Assembly: GCA_024663395.1 (NCBI GenBank)
Contig: JANFAH010000042.1
Location: 186,001 to 250,000, forward strand
Direction of reading: 5' to 3'
Origin: Pisolithus tinctorius
Lineage: Eukaryota; Basidiomycota; Agaricomycetes; Boletales; Pisolithaceae
DNA length: 64,000 nucleotides
Of the stretch, positions 44,391 to 55,556 are shown piece after piece (the stretch's first letter is position 1; every line of letters starts with the position of its first letter). The position numbers and the translations under genes were made by a program. The notes below the pieces were generated by a model that was given only the letters and a program-made list of their open reading frames with translations, was not told the DNA's origin and ran no database searches.

Positions 44391-46209
44391 AGAGATTACC
44401 TGTTACAATTGCCAAGAGAAGGGTCACTACAAATGTGACTGCAAGAAGAAGCAACTCTCTAACATTCATGTGGCAATTGCTGAGGATGGTACTGAGACTG
44501 CCTATGTCAGGAATTGGGAAGCTAATGATGAAGAAAAGAAGTTGCTGGGTTTTTAAAGAGGACTGCTGAATCACCTGCTACAGTCAGTCCTGTTTCTGTA
44601 TTGTTGGCTAAATGTACCTCTATAGATGATGAGTCCTCTATGCAAATCTGTTCGCTGCTTGGATTGGTCATTTTACCCAGCTACAATGCAGGCATATGGG
44701 TGTGCATCAACTCTGGTGCTGAAGTCTCCCTTATTTTGGAATGAATGGTACAAAAACTCAAAATACCGACTTATTGAGTCCAACAAAAACTCAAAACCAC
44801 ATTGTTTACTGGAAAAGATGAAGAATGGGTTACTTGCAAAGTAACTCTGAAGATGGAGATCAAGGACCAGATAATTCAAGTCAAATGCTACATTGGGCCC
44901 CTTGTGGGTAAAGAACATGTTCTTCTTGGGGTGCCCTTCCTCAAGGAATTCAAGCCATGTATGAACTGGGAAACCAGCAAGATTACATGCTGGGATGATG
45001 GGTTTTTCTATCCTGAAAAGAAAGCTAATATTTCACAGGTAGTGTCTTTGGACATGGACAGTAAGAAGGAACCTTCCAGCCTGTCCCTGGAAGTGGTAAA
45101 AGAGGTTCCAGTGAAACTCCTGGAAGTTGTCATTAATAAAACTACTTTGTCAACAGAGCTTGAGGTGGCAATTGCTTCAAGAAAGGAGGAGGTTTGCCTT
45201 CCAGAAAGATATCAAGAGTTTGCCAAGGTATTTGCCAAAGACAATATCCCCCTGCCAAAACACTGACCTGGACTTGATCATGAAATCTGGTTAAAGGACA
45301 GTTTTAAACCAAAGAAGGCAGTGGTATACCCCATGTCTCCTGATGAACTGAAGGTTCTGGATGAATGCCTTGATGAAAATCTAAAATGCAAAAAGATTTG
45401 TCCTTCCACATCACCACAAGCTGCACTGGTGTTCTTTGTCACCAAAAAGGATGGAAAGAAGCAGTTAATTCAAGACTATCACTATCTCAATTCATTCACC
45501 ATCCAGGACGCCCATCCACTACCTAATGCACAGGCTTTATTCAATGAGCTGGTCAAGTCAAAATATTATGCTAAATTTGACATCTGATGGGGCTTTACTA
45601 ACCTTCATGTTAAGGAAGGAGATGAGTGGAAAGGATCATTTATCATGCCAAGAGGGTTGTTCAAACCCATGGTAATGTTCTTTGGACAATGCAACTCACC
45701 TCCTTCATTTCAAAGGTATATGGACAAAACCTTTGAGTCTCAATGTGGAAAACAGGTAGGGTATGTGGATGACATTGTTGTTCATGCCAAGACCTTTGAG
45801 GAACTCTGAGAGCATGTTTGGGAGTTGTTGCAGATCTGTGAAAGGGAAGAACTGCACCTCAAGATCAGCAAATGCTGCTTCAAGGCCAAAGAAGTGGAAT
45901 TCCTTGGGATGATTATAGGAAAAGGGCATATGGAGACTTCACCAATGAAGACCAATGCCATCTCTACCTGGAAAGCCCCTGCCAATCTTACCAGGCTTCA
46001 CAGGTTCCTTGGGTTCTGCAACTGTTACTCCAAATTCATCCCTTCCTTCTCCAGCATCACTAGACCTCTCCATGACCTTACAAAGAAAGGAGTGTCCTAC
46101 CAGTGGACCCTGGAACAGAATGCTGCCTTTGAATGGCTCAAGACCTTGTTATGCTTGTCTCTGGTCCTCACCATCCCTGACTTCTCAAAGCCCTTTGCCC
46201 TCTTTACAG
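44391..46209 (+). pseudogene. Plus-strand gypsy element X: zinc knuckle, protease, RT
   Basis: Continuation of the gag at 29.3-30.2 kb. The zinc knuckle is CYNCQEKGHYKCDC (44397-44440) and the protease reads CINSGAEVSLIL (Asn for Asp, about 44702-44740) then VLLGVPFLKEF. RT has LVFFVTKKDGKKQLIQDYH, AKFDI*WGFTN, CNSPPSFQRYMD and YVDDIVVHAK (YxDD), followed by CCFKAKEVEFLGMIIGKGH and RFLGFCNCYSKFI. Stops are all TGA (45265, 45585, 45807) in one constant frame, where the family has Arg. It stops at PFALFTV, just before RNase H, where LTR copy F begins. Confidence 0.88.
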
Positions 46210-48078
46210 TGTGAGTCAAAGTGTGGAAAGGTAGTGAAAACCAACCAAAACCAACACAAAAGACAAATGATGTGTGAGTGGTGGTGTGCCTCTGTGGAAC
46301 CTGGAGTGCAGAAAAACCTGATGTGGGGGGGGGGGGGGGACTTCAAGTAGAGGTGCTCCTGGCACAAGTTGTCAACAAGTTATGCAGGAGAGGATGAATG
46401 AATGCTGATTGAGAAGGGGATGCTGAACAGAGCAGGGGTGTTCAGCCAAAAGGACCTGGCAGTAATGGACTTTGATAGAATATGCTCCTGGCACAAGTTG
46501 ATGATGAGTTATGCAGGAGTGGAAGAATGACTAAGCAAGAGGTTGCTGACTAAGCACTGATGATACTGCTGATGATGAATAGAGGTAGATAGACCCTTGA
46601 TGGAGCCTCAACTACCAATGATATGAATGAGGACAGACAGACTCTTCCAAATGAGCCTCAACTGTTGACAATGAGATATGCTGAGCTGAGCTGAACTGAC
46701 TGCTGAGTGACTTCTTGATTGCTTTTTGGGGTGTAGCTAAGTACATGGGGGCTTATATACTGTGGGGGGAGCACAGCTTGTGACAAACAAGGCACAAACA
46801 CTTGGTAAGTAATGAGTAAGGACTGAGTAATCATGATGAGTAAGCAAGAAATGAAAAGTAAGCAAGCAAAGAAGATTGGTAAGTATTGGCAATGAACAAG
46901 TCAAGGACAGTCAAAATATCACAGAATGAGTCAAATGGAGTCAGAAACTGAGTAAGCACACTGATATCACATTAGGGGGTGGTGATGCAAGTCAGATCTT
47001 GGCAGAGACATCTCTAGATCCAAAGATGGCATGACAGATGGACAGTGTTTCCAGATAGGGAAGTATTAATTCCAGAATTGAAGGGCATGAGTCAGGTGTC
47101 AAAGGGGGCTAGGGCATTGGGGGTCTGTGGGGCAATGGGAGCATAAGCGATCATGTCTCCCACCCTTTCATCCTCTCAGCAAAGTTAACAAAAACTTCAT
47201 GAATGGGGCTCTGATGGAGGAGGAGGAGAAGGGGGGATGTCTTCTACTGGATCTTGCAGTAAGAAGGCAAGATGCACATCATACTCATCATGAATGTGAT
47301 CAGGGAGGCTGGAGAACAGTAGACCATGCTGCAGCTGTTGCAATGTGGGAAGAACGATGGATGAGACTGGAATAAAGATGGTGCAGGGAGCAGGGAGGAA
47401 CAATCCATATGCTTCATCAACTGGGGAGACCAAAATGACTACATAAGACCTTTCTAACCAAGTGACAGACCTGAGGTGACCAAAGAATGTCCTTCTGGAA
47501 GTCATACTGACAAGGAGAACACACTGACCAAGCTGCATGGGATGAGACAGGGCTGACAATGATGGGATGAACCAGGGGCTTCAGGACAGAAGCTGGTGGG
47601 AATGCCTGGCAGATATATGTAGCCACTGTCTCTGACAAATGAGACAAGCAAGATGATCGACGAAGAGGTGGCCATGATTGATGGACTTAGCAAAATCAGC
47701 ATCTGATGGATGGAGTGCTGTAGAAATGCATAGGGTGCAAGGATCCTCTCCAAATTTGGAAGGCAGAATTGCATGGCTGAGCACTTTAAGCAAGTGTGAG
47801 AACAGAGCCAATATCTTTGGAAATGGTGGAGACATGATGAAAACCAGAATGCTGTACATGGGTGCTAAAAACCTTTAGTGCACACTTAACTCGCTTCCTC
47901 TTTTCTCTTTAGCACTGATGACTCATTCTTGTGTGAAGGATGACTGTTAACATCCAGCAGTCTTTCTATGTGTGAGGCCTTTAGTCTTCATCTGCATGCA
48001 TGGGCATTGTGCACAACTCATTGACGAGTTAGGCAGAGTCAGCTGTAACCATGTCCACAACCCCTTTGGTGTGTGACA
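46210..48078 (-). mobile_element. 1.85 kb LTR (copy F)
   Basis: Runs from TGTGAGTCAAAG to GGTGTGTGACA, complete in length (1869 bp, including a G14-type run at about 46327-46340). The flanks ACAG and ACGT do not match and the gypsy reading does not resume on the right, so the junction was probably reworked. CpG is depleted. Confidence 0.85.
47197..47675 (-). pseudogene. LTR-encoded ORF (copy F), one frameshift
   Basis: Homologous to 17504-17980. Reads MATSSSIILLVSFVRDSGY up to SFCPEAPG, where a single G is missing at about 47577 relative to the other copies. The rest is open in the next frame to SPPPPSEPHS. Confidence 0.7.
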
Positions 48079-48910
48079 ACGTAGGGAGACAAACAAGCCT
48101 TTGACAAGAGTTGCAGGTGGTTTTGTTGAAGTTCAGTAAACCAAGGATAAGTAACCTTTCATGAAGAGGGTGACAAGTCCCAAAAAGCTGCACAGAGTTT
48201 TTTGATTTTGTTATGCCTGAGCCAAGTGACTTCATCAGATGGACTAGTCATGAGTGGTGTGAGGGGAGTCTATGGGCTGAACTTATCATAACCCCTATGG
48301 CTCAGTGTTATTGACAATCTCCAACAAAGGTCTTCTCTGCTGGCAAGTTCTTCTGAGATTGCAACAGAGAGAAGACAAGGAGGAAGTCAAAGGAATAAGC
48401 TGAGTTGCAAGCTATCAAAAAACTAAGGATACAAGGTATGGTATGGCTGTATAAATACCTCAGGACAAGAGTACCATACCAGTCACACCATCAAGGTGGT
48501 AAGTATCTGCAGTAGTAAACAATGAAATATAAAAGAGTCATTCAGTGTCAAAGATGGGGGCAGCAAAGGGGACAAGGGCTATACCAGCTGCACAATCAAT
48601 GCATAGTGAGGAGCCTGACACTGGAGCAACAAGCAAACAATCAGAGTAACAAATATGAGTCAGAGATAACAAACAAAAATGGCTGTCCATCAGAGATGGG
48701 GGTGGAACACCAGATCACCTACAAGTGTGCAGCATCAGTAGGGATTGGAAATACTGTGACTGCCAGAGATCCAAGGGTTCCCTTGAGCATGGACACACCC
48801 ATAACAATGACAGTGACAAGAGACATAATGAGGCACATGATGCACATGACTGCAAGAAGTCAAAAAAGGAAAGACCCCTGACACAGGCATAACAGGTACA
48901 TCCATCCTCA
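48079..48910. other. Unassigned AT-rich stretch between two LTR copies
   Basis: Holds a 119-codon open frame (48522-48881, plus) with no recognisable motif. On the minus strand near 48130-48230 there is a weak resemblance to the RT thumb of gypsy elements. No reliable gene call is possible. Confidence 0.35.
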
Positions 48911-50486
48911 TCTGCCCCCTCTCAGCCCATCCAGCTTGGACAGTGCATTCTTTTCATCAGTATGACCTCTAGCAGGACATTCTTTGGTTGCCTCAGGTCT
49001 GTCATTTGCTTGGAAAGGTCTTATGTGGTCATTTCAGTCTCTCCAGTCCAAGAAGCATATGGATCCTTCCTCCCTGCTCCCTGCAATGTCTTCATACCAG
49101 TCTTGTCCATCATTCTTCCAAAATTGCAACAGCTACAGTATAATCTACTGTTCTCCACTCTCCCTGATCACATCCATGACAAGTATGATGCACATCTTGC
49201 CTCCTTATTGCAAGATACAGCAGAAGATGCTCCCCCTTCATCCTCTCTTCCAACAAAGCCTCATTCATGAAGTTTTTATTTGCTTCACTGAGAGGACAGT
49301 TAGGGGGGGAAAGTTGTGATCCCCTATGCTCCTGTCACCCCACAGACCCCCAAAGTTTGACCCCTGTTGACATCTGACTCACCCTGTCTGCTTTTGGATG
49401 TACTATATCAGCATCAGATCAGCACTGCCTCTCTGTCATCCCACCTTGGCCTAGAAGTGATCTCTTCAAGATGTGACATGCACAGCCCCCCCCTAATGCA
49501 ATTCCAGTGCACTTTCCCAGTTCCTGGCATTACTTGACTCATACTTTGACATTCTGACTGTCCTTGACTCACCTATTGCCAATACTTACCAATCTTTTGA
49601 CTTTGCTTACCGATTCTTCACTTTTTGGCTTACTTATCCTTACCAATGCTCACTGATGCTTTCTAAGATGATTACCCACTGCTTACATTCCTTACTTATC
49701 AGTTACCAATCACTTACCAACTGTTTGCACCTTGTTTTCCATAGGCAATTCCCCTGTACTGTATATAAATCACTGTACTTAGATAGCTGAAAGAGAAGAA
49801 GACATCAGAGAGCCCCCCTCTTGCTTGCAATTCATCATCTCTCAGTAATTCATTCAGCAGCTTCAGTAGTTGAGACTTATTAAGGGTCTAACTATCATCT
49901 ACTTCGCTTATTATCATCTATCATCAATATACTTCACTCCAAGTCCTCCTGAGGTCAGTGCAACCTAGGACATTGAATTAAGTCATCATCTATCCTTCTG
50001 TAGGCTGACATCAGTCTACCCCATCACAATTCTATCACATTCTTGCTCCCTCTTCATCAGGAGCACCCACAACCCCTCAGCACTTGTCTTTGAGTGTTGT
50101 AGCTTGCAAAAACCACTGAAATAAAAGGTTCTACCATCTAGGTACCACATAGGTGTTTGGAACATAAAGTGCCCCTGTGGTACCTGACCACTGTGCGATG
50201 TTTTGGCTGCTTACATAAGTTGAAATAGTGCACCTACTTGTAGTATTTTCTACTAGTATTCCCTCAGTGGTTTGTTCACTACTGAGGGTAAGTCTGTTTA
50301 TATTACAAGTATTCTACTATACTGACATCCTGTAGTAGCCTACAGGTACATTAACACACTCAGTAGTTTGTTCACTACTGAGGTAGCCTACAGATATTTC
50401 TACGATAGGCACACCACCACTCACTCTTATTGTCCTTTGTATTGGTTTTGGTTTGTTTTCACCACTGAACCACACTTTGACTCACA
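48911..50486 (+). mobile_element. Diverged, truncated 1.85 kb-family LTR (copy H)
   Basis: Starts inside the LTR ORF and continues with the family layout: CT-rich Tyr/Leu-poor spacer, TATATAAA at about 49760, short duplications, and the terminus CACACTTTGACTCACA (50471-50486). It is clearly more distant from copies B-G, with extra tandem pieces at about 50255-50400 (TAGTTTGTTCACTACTGAGG twice). Confidence 0.75.
48912..49270 (+). pseudogene. LTR-encoded ORF (copy H), 3' part
   Basis: Reads QPIQLGQCILFISMTSSRTF, then LERSYVVISVSPVQEAYGSF and LPAPCNVFIPVLSIILPKL, ending PTKPHS at 49270. The N-terminal third is absent. The remaining roughly 115 codons are open even though this is the most diverged copy, which is the strongest hint of past coding constraint. 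Confidence 0.6.
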
Positions 50487-50730
50487 ACAGGCCCTTCTGT
50501 AATATCATTTATACCATCACAACACATGGGCAGGCCCATCCATAGTAAGATGTACCTGTCCACAACATAAAGATGGGCCCTTCAATGTATATCATTTACA
50601 GCATTGCAACACATGGATGGGCCCATCTAGTAAGATGCCCCTATGTCACAACATAAAGACAGGCCTTTCAGCAATATCATTTATATCATCACAACATATG
50701 GCCAGGCCCATCCAAAGTACAATGTACACA
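50487..50730. repeat. ~90 bp tandem repeat (3 copies)
   Basis: Three copies share ATATCATTTA, CACAACA(C/T)ATGG, GGCCCATC and the TAAGATG and CACAACATAAAGA segments. Located directly after LTR copy H. Confidence 0.75.
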
Positions 50731-51530
50731 CCCTGTTGGTGGAAAACTTGCACTTATTCAACTCATATTTTATGTGTGCAAGCCACTTTCCCAGCAATTC
50801 CCTTTCCTTTTCTGCAATCTTCATCTCTGCTCCTTCCACTTCCAAGCCTTCTTCTTCAAGCTCTTCTATTGCATCCAGATCCAAGCCATCCACCTTAGTC
50901 AACAACACCATCACAGGAACTACCCACCATGCCTGGTCAAGAGAATTTACCATGTCCTGTGTCACACTCATTGAAGAACTGCTGACTGAGCAGCAGTTAT
51001 TGTCCTGCAATTCTCAGTCATGGGGATGCAGAACCTAGATTAATCAGTTGCCTTGACCTGCAGCTACCTGCAATGTAGTGCCTACCAGATAGCATGAATA
51101 TGCTCCTTCACACTCCTTGCAGCTGCACATTCAACCACAAAGTTCTTCATGTGGTCAAACTGCTGTGCACTTCCTGCTTCAAACCTGCAGGAGTCATGGA
51201 ATACAAAACCCAGGTTGCTCCAAAATACCAACTCATGTTCAATGTTATGATAGCCACACTGAAAGTACTCTGCCTTTGATATGAATTTCCAGTAGTCAAC
51301 ATGGCCACTTACTGTCAAGGTGCCCTGCACCACTCCATCCTCAATCTGAATATCATTAGACAGGTATCACTGACCCTGACATACTATACCTTGTTTCCTT
51401 TCCCATCGAAAATCTCTGGCTCATCCATAGAGTTGCAGACTCTTCAGAGGATGGTAGTTTTACCAGCATTTGCTCTGCCCATGATCAGAATCCAAAAGTG
51501 CTCAATGTTTTTCATGTATTCTTGAGCCAT
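50690..51530 (-). pseudogene. G-domain (AIG1/IMAP-like) GTPase pseudogene
   Basis: The minus strand begins MAQEYMKNIEHFWILIMGRA, with the P-loop GRANAGKT. EPEIFDGKGNK and VVQGTLT follow, then an inserted segment, GYHNIEHELVFWSNLGFVFH, DSCRFEAG (the G3 motif, family DxxG, with Gly read as Arg), and HAIW. After a gap come VMVLLTKVDGLDLDAIEEL (G4, TKxD) and a Glu-rich helix. Stops (for example TIL*RV) and frame changes show decay. Proteins of this type form large expanded families in Agaricomycetes; their role is unknown. Confidence 0.75.
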
Positions 51531-52139
51531 CTTAGAATCAAGGCAATAAGAGGGTCCAGAAGATGTAGGTGCTATGTCATGGCATTAGACAGTTTGGTGT
51601 TCACCAAACATGAAAATAATACCTTGGGGAGTAGTTTCAATCTGAGCAGGAACTGGACTCAGTGCATCACCAGCAAGAATGTTAGCTTCTGTATCACCAC
51701 ATCAAAGACATCATATCCTGCAGGGAAGAACAACATCATACCTGCAGTCATAACTTCAGTTGCAGCAGGGGTTAAATCACTTGCATCACTCTAGCAAGCA
51801 TGACAAGAATCACCAGTTGTGAGTGACTTTCAACCACTTTTTGATACAACTGGGGGCCATGTCAATGCAAATACAATTCTGTATACTCCAAAGCCCAGAT
51901 CTTAAGGTGTGCCAAGGATTAGCATGAAGTCTGTCATTGTGGAATGAGGGTAGAACAATGAGCCACAGCTTGATTGATATCAAGGTGCCCATCTCCTTAC
52001 ATAACCTGTGTAGCTAAGGCCTTGCAAGTTGCATTGCAACCTTGACTGCAATGGCCAATAGACTTTTATATGAGAACAATCAATGCCCAAACCTGAAGAA
52101 ATCACATAAAGTTGCATGCTAGTTATTTCTTCATGTTCA
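51531..52139. other. Unassigned stretch at the TE/host boundary
   Basis: AT-rich, nearly free of CpG, with no recognised gene. At about 52140 the composition changes abruptly to CpG-containing sequence. Confidence 0.4.
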
Positions 52140-53209
52140 TGAGAGCCTACCTCAAACGTATCCTACATCTACAACCTCCCCTCCGTGGAACAGATGAAGG
52201 GTCTACAGACCACATCAGTATCCCTTTTCACGACTACCTATTGTGACAGAATGACTGCCGCCATCGGTCCTGCAGAGTCGAGTTCACGGTGGCAGAGAAC
52301 TTGTGGAGTCCTCTACTCGCCTCTTGTGTAGCTCCATCGGACATTGTATCTAGCAGAGTTCGAGAGCCGTGGCATCGAATATCGACCGAGAGACCAGAAC
52401 AAGATCTGGATTTGCAACGGGATTGACTCTGTTGTTCCTTAGCGTAGATGGTCTTGCTAACGCATGGCGTCTGATTCGTTCGTTCACACTCTTTCATGCG
52501 AAACCCCGCATGTCACAGTTCAGATTGTAGAGAGTCGCTTTCGGTTCCCCTTCGACATGTAGGTATGTATAATACCCCCACAACTCGCGAGGTGTCCTGG
52601 TAATGTCCAGCTGACACCAAGCAATGCTGTGTAATTCAACGGCACATCCTCGTCGGTCAACGTATTTTCCGATCAATCACGTGCGCAAAACGAATTGTGG
52701 GTTGGAGACGAACTTCAAGGACATGATGCTGGTAAGACACAATACGGAGGCGAAAAAATCTCGCTCGCCGGATCTGTGATGTTGGCGAGATGATGGTGGA
52801 GGTTTGAGAGGAACGTCGTGATTCAATAGCGATTGAGGTTGGGACAGGTAGATGGCATCTTTTCTAGCGTTCGTGTTAGGGTCGTTGAGCAGTAAAGGTC
52901 GACAGGAGGAAGAGCATACGAGTTTAGAGGGCTGATTAGGGGTAACGTGGGTCAGTCTTATCGGACATACACCGGCAAACAACCGATGAAATCACATGCA
53001 CATACATAAAATCAGACACAACACAAGGCAACAAGGAGAGGAATAGACGTGAGAAGGGCCAGAGGGAGAGATAGAATACGAGAACTAGAGATACCACTAG
53101 CAAATTGAATGGACATGTACACTTGCAGCTCCATCACCGAACTCTCCAACGATCCTCCTTCAACACATCCCCCATCGTCATTATTAAACTCCCCGTCGAA
53201 AGCGACACT
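52140..53209 (-). other. CpG-rich host DNA with possible decayed gene, partly duplicated at 57 kb
   Basis: Minus-strand open frames (52234-52497, 52494-52676, 52677-52982) follow one another but give no recognised protein. The part at about 52790-53209 has an inverted homologue at about 56950-57340, in which the reading frames are not conserved. That argues for noncoding sequence or a 3' flank rather than a gene. Confidence 0.4.
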
Positions 53210-53988
53210 TTACTCAGCAGATGCAGTGTTTACCCGGTCTCTTAAGTCCCCCGTGAGCGTGTCAGGTGTGGCAACGGCCGTCGAGGACGCACAGGAATTG
53301 AGAAGGAGAGGTTTGATCACGCGGGCGTAGGTGACATATCCACCCTATGATTCGTGGTAGGGTTGGCGGTTAGATTTGAATGAGGCGGACGGCAACTCAC
53401 CCTGAAGGCCGGCAACTGCAACCACAGCAAAAACACGTCTTAAGGACGAAATACCACGGAAGGTAACAGCACCACTCCCATAGCGAAGGTCTCGACGAAT
53501 CCCAGCGAGGCGAAGACGACCCAGTATGATCCACTGGACGTCGTCTTGATGGCCAGGGGACTCGAGGGCCTTGAGAGAGATAAGCGGGAGGGCGAAACCC
53601 ATGACGTAGGAGACGGGTGCGGCGAGCGGGGTTATGAGGTGAAAGATGGCGAGAAGGAGCAAGGTGGAGAGAACGAAGTAGGATTTTGGGATTTGAGTAC
53701 GGGTCTCGATAGTCCGTCAGGGCTGGGTACTTCGTTAGCTGTATGAAGAGAAAGGAAACGTGGATACCGCGTGTTGGGGGGTGCGTGCCACATAACGATA
53801 GTACGAGCATATCAAGCCCGAAACAAGAGCCACAAAAAAGATGAGAAAGAAAAGAGTGAGCGGCGAGAGACGAAAATGAGAAAGAATGACAGACAGACCT
53901 CCTTGTCGAGTTGGCTGGTGTAATATTTCACCTTGTTCTGTGCTTGAACGAAGACGGGATGTTGCTGCAAATTCTGTGCTGCCGACAT
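53210..53988 (-). pseudogene. YOP1: YOP1/REEP (TB2/DP1/HVA22) homologue with frameshifts
   Basis: Membrane-shaping protein of the tubular ER. Exon 1 (53899-53988) reads MSAAQNLQQHPVFVQAQNKV to SQLDKE; a longer start at 54030 is possible. Intron 53739-53898. Exon 2 (53401-53738) reads LTKYPALTDY, ETRTQIPKSYFVLSTLLLL, GFALPLISLKALESPGHQDD, WVVFASLGFVETFAMGVV and WYFVLKTCFLLWLQLPAFR, the family's hairpin membrane region. Intron 53345-53400 (56 bp). Exon 3 reads GGYVTYARVIKPLLL and ends TASAE. Exon 2 needs three one-base shifts (about 53710, 53522 and 53480) to read through, so this copy is a pseudogene or carries sequence errors. Splice sites are intact. Confidence 0.85.
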
Positions 53989-54252
53989 CTGCACATATCC
54001 CCGAAGGTCATTGGCCCGGTCAGAAGACATCGATAGATCAGAGACCGACCTTGAAGAAAGAAAAAAGGGCGTAGCGATGTGAGTGGGCTGGCAGAGGTGA
54101 CTGACTGCTGCGGGCAACGGAGTTGGGAGGAGGACACGAAGGCAGCGCGCGGCGAGGGCCGTTGAATATGGGATTTGATGACACGTGTTTGGCACTCCTC
54201 CACGCCAACCCTACGTCAGCATCACCGGAGTTCAATCAACATCATCATCATC

Positions 54253-54608
54253 ATGGACTACGCAACGATACAGGTAGGCCAGTGCTGTTTCATCCAAGGG
54301 AACCCGCTCACGGTGGACAAAAAGACGCTCCACAACTCTCTTCCCTCGTTCTCGCCTTATGTCCCCACGTCACTGCTGCCGTTCATAGCTCTCGTTTTGC
54401 TCTCGTCAACGTTTGCCCTTGCATTCTATTTCTCCACGTACGCATTGCGAGTTTGTGCTACCAATACAACTGATTACTGAAACTACAATGTTTCCCACAG
54501 ACTTCCTAAAACTGCCCCGATTCGAGAGTTGGGCGTCGGTTGCTCGCAAGCGTGCTGGGCGGATTTGGCGTGGTGGCACTCTTTTGTAGTGTTGGAGTGT
54601 ACGTGTAG
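54253..54608 (+). CDS. OST5: OST5/TMEM258-like oligosaccharyltransferase subunit (one apparent frameshift)
   Basis: Small two-helix subunit of the ER oligosaccharyltransferase complex for N-glycosylation. Proposed exons: 54253-54273 (MDYATIQ), 54325-54437 (TLHNSLPSFSPYVPTSLLPF then a hydrophobic helix, ALVLLSSTFALAFYFST) and 54501-54608 (LPKTAPIRELGV, then LLASVLGGFGVVALFCSVGV, ending YV and TAG). The second intron (54438-54500, GTACGC...CCACAG) is clear; the first is less certain. A base appears to be missing at about 54537 between ELGV and LLAS. The gene is divergent from YOP1, about 220-265 bp apart, so the two may share a promoter region. Confidence 0.8.
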
Positions 54609-55556
54609 TCGTAAGCATAGTCGCTGAAGCGTCGGATGCGCAGCAGTGGTCAATTGTTCACTCTCCAGCCGTGCTTGCACGACACACACTTGTCGCGGGA
54701 TCGTCGGCAAGAGTTTATAGGATTGGAAGGCATGACGTACGGTATATAAAATCGTCGACCCTTCGTCCGCGCTTCGCATCTACACGACGACAGCCGTATC
54801 AGCCAAAAGAAACAATAACAGTATGGAAGAAAGAAGGGTCCTCGCCTGTTTTTCTTCGTAATATGCTTCCATGTACCCACACGCGGGACACTTTTCCGAG
54901 ACCTATTTAACACGTGAGAGTGATTAATTATGGTACAAGGATAAGATTTCCCTGAGCCACTTGTTTCAGCGTGCGGCCGTCGCCGGGTGGCGCACAAGCG
55001 GACTGTATTGGCACATGCGCATACCTTTGGCAACACTTTTCCTTGGTGTATCTTAGTTTGCGTCATCCGCTTCTGGCGAAGAGCAGACGGGAAGGCGTCC
55101 GGATGAGAATGTGTTATGATTTCGATGTTCTCATAAGCTGTGGGCGTGATAGATGGTAGTCATGAAGCTGCTTTGTTTTGGTGGACCCACACTACGTACA
55201 TGAAGCAGGCTCCAAGTGATGGCATTGTTCACATTCGACGGTGGGCGCGTCGTCCGTTGGGGCCGACAGCAGAGTCCCGCACTGAGGGCAGAACAGCAAC
55301 GAGCCTGATATCGCGCTATCAGCTTCAGATCGGGATGCTCAGCAGTACTTGGACGTGCCTATTTTATGTGCGGGCATGGGTGGAGAGAGAGAAAGAAGGA
55401 TGGATCACGTGGCGTCGATCACTTTCCATTCGCGGGATGCTGTTTTTATTCTCCTCGGATGTCCTAGGAAACGCACTGCTTTGTTCTGTCCTCGCATATA
55501 AAATTATTCGAGGCAGTCGGGTGGTGGGTCAGATAAACACACCCTCTCTGGCAGAG
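54609..55556 (+). other. Intergenic region upstream of an unknown gene; TATA-like site near 55495
   Basis: No reliable coding exon up to about 55140. A plus frame then opens at 55140 but looks non-genic until about 55550. GCATATAAAATTATTC at about 55494-55509 is a plausible TATA region for the gene starting at 55557. Confidence 0.4.

Noticed and set aside
27235..46209. LTR copies D and F as the two LTRs of element X
   Set aside because: D is on the plus strand and F on the minus strand, and F interrupts coding sequence before RNase H, so they are not a pair.
48029..48235. RT-thumb-like piece on the minus strand
   Set aside because: Only a short, weak resemblance (SFLGL..LF-like); not enough to call a gypsy fragment.
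54650..55066. 138-codon minus frame upstream of the unknown gene
   Set aside because: No motif, many Arg/Cys/His residues typical of a random frame, and no splice or promoter support.
55140..55556. Upstream extension of the unknown gene to 55140
   Set aside because: In frame but low-quality protein sequence, and the TATA-like site at about 55495 lies inside it.
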